A DNA stretch of 17,221 bases from JAXDLW01 sp046262515 (GTDB lineage: Bacteria; Chloroflexota; Dormibacteria; DASZGP01): NCBI GenBank assembly GCA_046262515.1, contig JBHEMP010000136.1, positions 1 through 17,221 on the forward strand, in the 5' to 3' direction. The notes under the pieces were generated by a model that saw nothing but the letters and a program-made list of their open reading frames with translations, was not told the DNA's origin and ran no database searches. Positions 14,315 to 17,221 of this stretch are shown one piece after another; position 1 is the first letter of the stretch; each line of letters starts with the position of its first letter. Both the position numbers and the translations under genes were made by a program.

Positions 14315-14813
14315 TTCGTTGTCCATCCTCAAAGACATCATCGTCCGCCCTGCCGACCTCGATCGGGGGCTGCCTGACATGGGCCATGGTCGCCGGGAGC
14401 GCGGCGAAGAGAAGTATCCCCACCACCAGTGCCAGGACCAGCCACTTGACCGTGTCCTGCATGGGGAAGCCAGTGGCCCCCGCCGCCCGAAAAAGCTCGG
14501 CGCCGCCGCCGGGCTTGCGGTACACGACCTCGTCGGAGGTCCGATGACCGACGTGGCGAAACACGAGGATGCGGTCGGGTAAACCACAGCGTGCCGGGTT
14601 GGGATCGGTCTCCCCCACGCGCGGCCCCACCTGGCCGTCCTCCACCGCGGTATCCGCATCAAGGTAGAGCGTCCCCGCGAACTTCAAGGTCGGCAGACAC
14701 GGAAGCGGGGACACCGGTATCGGCGATGGCGCGGCGGCCGCCACCTGCGGCAAGCCGAGCGGCCCCACTGCGGACACGGCAAGGATCCCTGCCGCAGCCA
14801 GACGCCGGAGCAT
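14307..14813 (-). CDS. Small exported, C-terminally membrane-anchored protein of unknown function
   Basis: 168 residues that I do not recognise. Residues 1-28 look like a signal peptide (LRR then a hydrophobic core, ending QVAAAA). A Pro-rich stretch follows, then an extracytoplasmic domain of about 75 residues (42-117) with two cysteines (Cys39, Cys76) that could form a disulfide, a single membrane helix at about 121-143, and a short acidic cytoplasmic tail ending in DDDVFEDGQ. The stop of the RND gene and this ATG share one base (TGATG), so the pair are tightly coupled. A partner or accessory role for the transporter is plausible but inferred from position only. Confidence 0.7.
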   Translation of the reverse strand: MLRRLAAAGILAVSAVGPLGLPQVAAAAPSPIPVSPLPCLPTLKFAGTLYLDADTAVEDGQVGPRVGETDPNPARCGLPDRILVFRHVGHRTSDEVVYRKPGGGAELFRAAGATGFPMQDTVKWLVLALVVGILLFAALPATMAHVRQPPIEVGRADDDVFEDGQRNG

Positions 14814-17221
14814 CAGGCAGGCGACGGCGACGCGACGGGGGTCGCGGGATCAACCGGCGACGCCGCGGCGAGGGGCAGGCCAAGGCGACCGACCAGCGCC
14901 GGCAGCACGACGAGGGCGGCGAGGACCGCCAGGACCATGTCCATCGCGGCCACCAGGCCAAAGTCGCGGACCATTGGCAGGTCAAAGCCCAGGCTGCTGA
15001 CCCCGGGAAGCCCCCCGATGGTCAAGGCCAGGAAACCCAGGGTCAGGGCAGCCCCGGAAACCGCGATGCCCGGACCGGCGCCGCGCGTGGCGAGTGACGC
15101 GGCCTCATCGCCCGGGGACATCCCCGCAGCGACCGCCTCCCGGTAACGCTCGAGCCAGAGCACGGCGAACTCGGTGCCGAAGGCCACCACCAGGGCCCCG
15201 AGGACCGCTGTCATGGGCGTGAGGGGCGCTCGAAGCGCGAACAGCACCGCCGTTGACCAGCCGGCCACCAGCAGGGTCGGGAGCCAGGCAAAGAGCGCAA
15301 GGCGGCGGTGCCGGTAAATCGCCAGCAGGGCCATGAGGACGAGCACGGCCCCCCCGATATTGAGCAGTAACTGGCCACCCTGCAGGTTCTGCAGGCCCTG
15401 GATCGACAGGTAGCTGAACCCGGCGGGGTAGTAGATGTAGCCGGGGGGAGGATCAACATCCCGGATGACCTGGTGCAGCTGGTCCGCCTGGGTGGAGATC
15501 GAGCCCAACGGGACACCCAGCGCCACCCGCGCCAGGGAATGGTCGCGCGTGACGAGCGCGTCGGTGAAGTAACCCGGCATGATCGCCAGCAAAGCCTTTG
15601 TCTGCTCCGGGGAGTAAGTCTTGCCCCCATTGATGTTGCTGAAGAGCTGGGCCAGGCTGCCTTCACTCTTGAACTGGCCCTGGCTGTCACGAGCGGCCAC
15701 GGCCTCAAGGTCGCTGACCCACTTCAGCGCCGCCTCGGACGTCACGTCTTTGCCGGAGAGGACAAAGTCGAGTTCTCCGCCCGATCCGGTGACCTGCCGG
15801 ATGAGGTCAAGGTCCCGGAAGGCCTGCAGCTGTGGGGATACGAGCTTCTCCACGTTGGTCTCGTACGTCGCGAAGGGCAGGGCACCCCAACCAACCACCG
15901 CCAGCAGGAGCGCTGGCGCCAGAACCAGGGAGGTGTGGCCGCGAACCCAGGCCGCAAGGGCACCAAAGCGGTCTCCGCTTCGGGCCGTCTCAAGCCGGCT
16001 GCCCCCTGGCCGGGCCGCCGCGAGCCCGAACAGGCCGGCGTCATCGTCGTCCGCGGTCTGCCGGCCCATCGCCACGGCGGCAGCTCGGCGCCGGCCGCGG
16101 CGCGCCAGGAGCGAAACCCCGGCCAGGACCGTCAGCCGTGACACCCCCCAGGCGATCCCCACACCGACGACCATGACGACGCCGAACTGTCGCACCATGG
16201 GTATCGCCGAGCTCAAAAGGGCCAGAAGTCCCACCCCTGTGCAGATCGCCGCCCGCAGCGTTGCTCGGCCGGCGCGGCGCCGCGCACCATCCACCGGGTC
16301 GGGATCCTCCGCCTCGACAAGCTGCCGGTACCGGATCAGGAACTGGACGGAGTAGTCAACGGCCAGGCCGAGCGCCACCGGGAAGGCGGCCAGGGTCGCC
16401 GGGTTTAGCCCGACGCTGAAGGTCGCCAGGACGCTCTGCACGAACCCCGCCTCGACGGGGATCGAGCCCCGCACGGCCACGGCGGCATGGTCGATGGCGC
16501 TGAGCAGCCCGGCGAGCGTGGCCACCGTGAAAAACCCCGCTGCCAGGGGCAGGACGCGGCTGGCGAGTGGGGCACGCCGCCGCAGCGCCAGCAGCAGCAG
16601 CAGGGCCATCGCCACCGCTCCTCCGAGCATGCCAACCAGTAGCGCCGTTCGCAGGGCCCGCCCCACCGCAGCCTCCAGGATCGGCACGCCGGTAACGATC
16701 ACCGACGCTCCCGGGATGGGGTTGGCCGCGACCTGTGCGCGAATCGACCGCTCAATGGCTTTGATGGAGTTCTCGCCGGTCCCGTAGCCGAGTCTCCCGG
16801 TGATAAGCATGTGCTGGGAGTCCGGCACTATCGCCGAGAAGCGCGGTTTGGGCCGGCCCGACGCGTCGAGGAAAATGCCACTCGTCCAGAGTGGATTGTC
16901 GGCACGGGGAATGCCGATCTTCTGGAACTCAGGGTAGTCCCTCGGGGCGTTCTGTAGGACCGCCTTCCCCGCCTCCATGGCGTCCTTCTGGGCCTGCGCC
17001 TGGGCATCGGCATCCGACATCCCGCTGGCCTTCAGGTCTGCCAGCGACTTCGCGTAGGTGGCCTGCTCTGCCTGCTGGACCCGAGCCAAAAGGGCGCCCT
17101 CGGCCGCGGTCGCCGCCACGGTGGCCACGCTCGTCGGTCCGTACAGGTATTGCAGGCCACGGCGGTAGTTCTGTGCGGTGGTCATGTTGGTCTCGATGCC
17201 GATCAACTGCTGCAGCCCCTT
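14813..17221 (-). CDS. RND superfamily (MMPL/HAE3-type) transporter, N-terminus outside window
   Basis: 802 residues are visible and the frame is open at the right edge, so the true start and first membrane helix are missing. The visible part begins in the first extracytoplasmic domain, which contains a helical Ala/Gln-rich segment, then a membrane block with FPVALGLAVDYSVQFLIRYRQ, a cytoplasmic basic loop, a second extracytoplasmic domain (from YETNVEKLVSPQLQAF), and a second membrane block with VVAFGTEFAVLWLERYREA. The first repeat keeps the Asp-Tyr proton-relay motif; the second has Thr-Glu-Phe in that place, as in HAE3/HpnN-like proteins. It probably exports lipids or hydrophobic compounds. 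It heads the six-gene operon visible here. Confidence 0.88.
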   Translation of the reverse strand, partial: KGLQQLIGIETNMTTAQNYRRGLQYLYGPTSVATVAATAAEGALLARVQQAEQATYAKSLADLKASGMSDADAQAQAQKDAMEAGKAVLQNAPRDYPEFQKIGIPRADNPLWTSGIFLDASGRPKPRFSAIVPDSQHMLITGRLGYGTGENSIKAIERSIRAQVAANPIPGASVIVTGVPILEAAVGRALRTALLVGMLGGAVAMALLLLLALRRRAPLASRVLPLAAGFFTVATLAGLLSAIDHAAVAVRGSIPVEAGFVQSVLATFSVGLNPATLAAFPVALGLAVDYSVQFLIRYRQLVEAEDPDPVDGARRRAGRATLRAAICTGVGLLALLSSAIPMVRQFGVVMVVGVGIAWGVSRLTVLAGVSLLARRGRRRAAAVAMGRQTADDDDAGLFGLAAARPGGSRLETARSGDRFGALAAWVRGHTSLVLAPALLLAVVGWGALPFATYETNVEKLVSPQLQAFRDLDLIRQVTGSGGELDFVLSGKDVTSEAALKWVSDLEAVAARDSQGQFKSEGSLAQLFSNINGGKTYSPEQTKALLAIMPGYFTDALVTRDHSLARVALGVPLGSISTQADQLHQVIRDVDPPPGYIYYPAGFSYLSIQGLQNLQGGQLLLNIGGAVLVLMALLAIYRHRRLALFAWLPTLLVAGWSTAVLFALRAPLTPMTAVLGALVVAFGTEFAVLWLERYREAVAAGMSPGDEAASLATRGAGPGIAVSGAALTLGFLALTIGGLPGVSSLGFDLPMVRDFGLVAAMDMVLAVLAALVVLPALVGRLGLPLAAASPVDPATPVASPSPA

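Overview
The window is GC-rich, densely packed bacterial DNA. Most neighbouring genes are spaced by a few bases or overlap by 1 to 8 bases. The gene set (wax ester synthase/diacylglycerol acyltransferase, F420-type luciferase-like oxidoreductase, SufR-like regulator, QueA-like enzyme, PduO-type adenosyltransferase, RND/HAE3 exporter) and the frequent GTG/TTG starts suggest an actinobacterium or a related high-GC Terrabacteria lineage such as Dormibacterota or Chloroflexota. No marker in the window settles the phylum.

Layout. 1-139 (-) is the start of a zinc-ribbon protein gene, with a promoter-like site and hairpins upstream. 384-3115 (+) holds an MFS transporter and a wax ester synthase/DGAT. 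3090-6772 (-) is a compact run read from right to left: LLM-class oxidoreductase, CrcB fluoride channel, SDR, QueA-like enzyme and a four-cysteine SufR-like regulator. The last three overlap one another and sit behind an inverted repeat that covers a possible -10 box. 6970-8887 (+) is an ABC exporter pair behind a complete attenuator. 8971-11329 (+) is a lytic transglycosylase translationally coupled to a membrane diguanylate cyclase. A tRNA-Gly(TCC) with encoded CCA lies at 11380-11454 (-), followed by a Bcp peroxiredoxin (+). 11997-17221 (-) is a six-gene overlapping operon: RND/HAE3 transporter (cut by the window edge), a small exported anchored protein, a cobalamin adenosyltransferase, a geranylgeranyl-reductase-family flavoprotein, MoaD and MoaE.

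The most interesting element is the roughly 175-nt leader before the ABC exporter. It has a near-consensus promoter (TTGACA, 17 bp, TATCAT), a 25-codon ORF with a Shine-Dalgarno, a strong hairpin inside that ORF, an intrinsic terminator 31 bp before the exporter start, and an 8-nt segment at the end of the leader ORF that is perfectly complementary to the terminator's 5' arm. This is the architecture of ribosome-mediated attenuation and suggests an exporter induced by translation stress or a ribosome-targeting drug. A second point of note is the apparent one-base frame break that separates the transglycosylase from its signal peptide.
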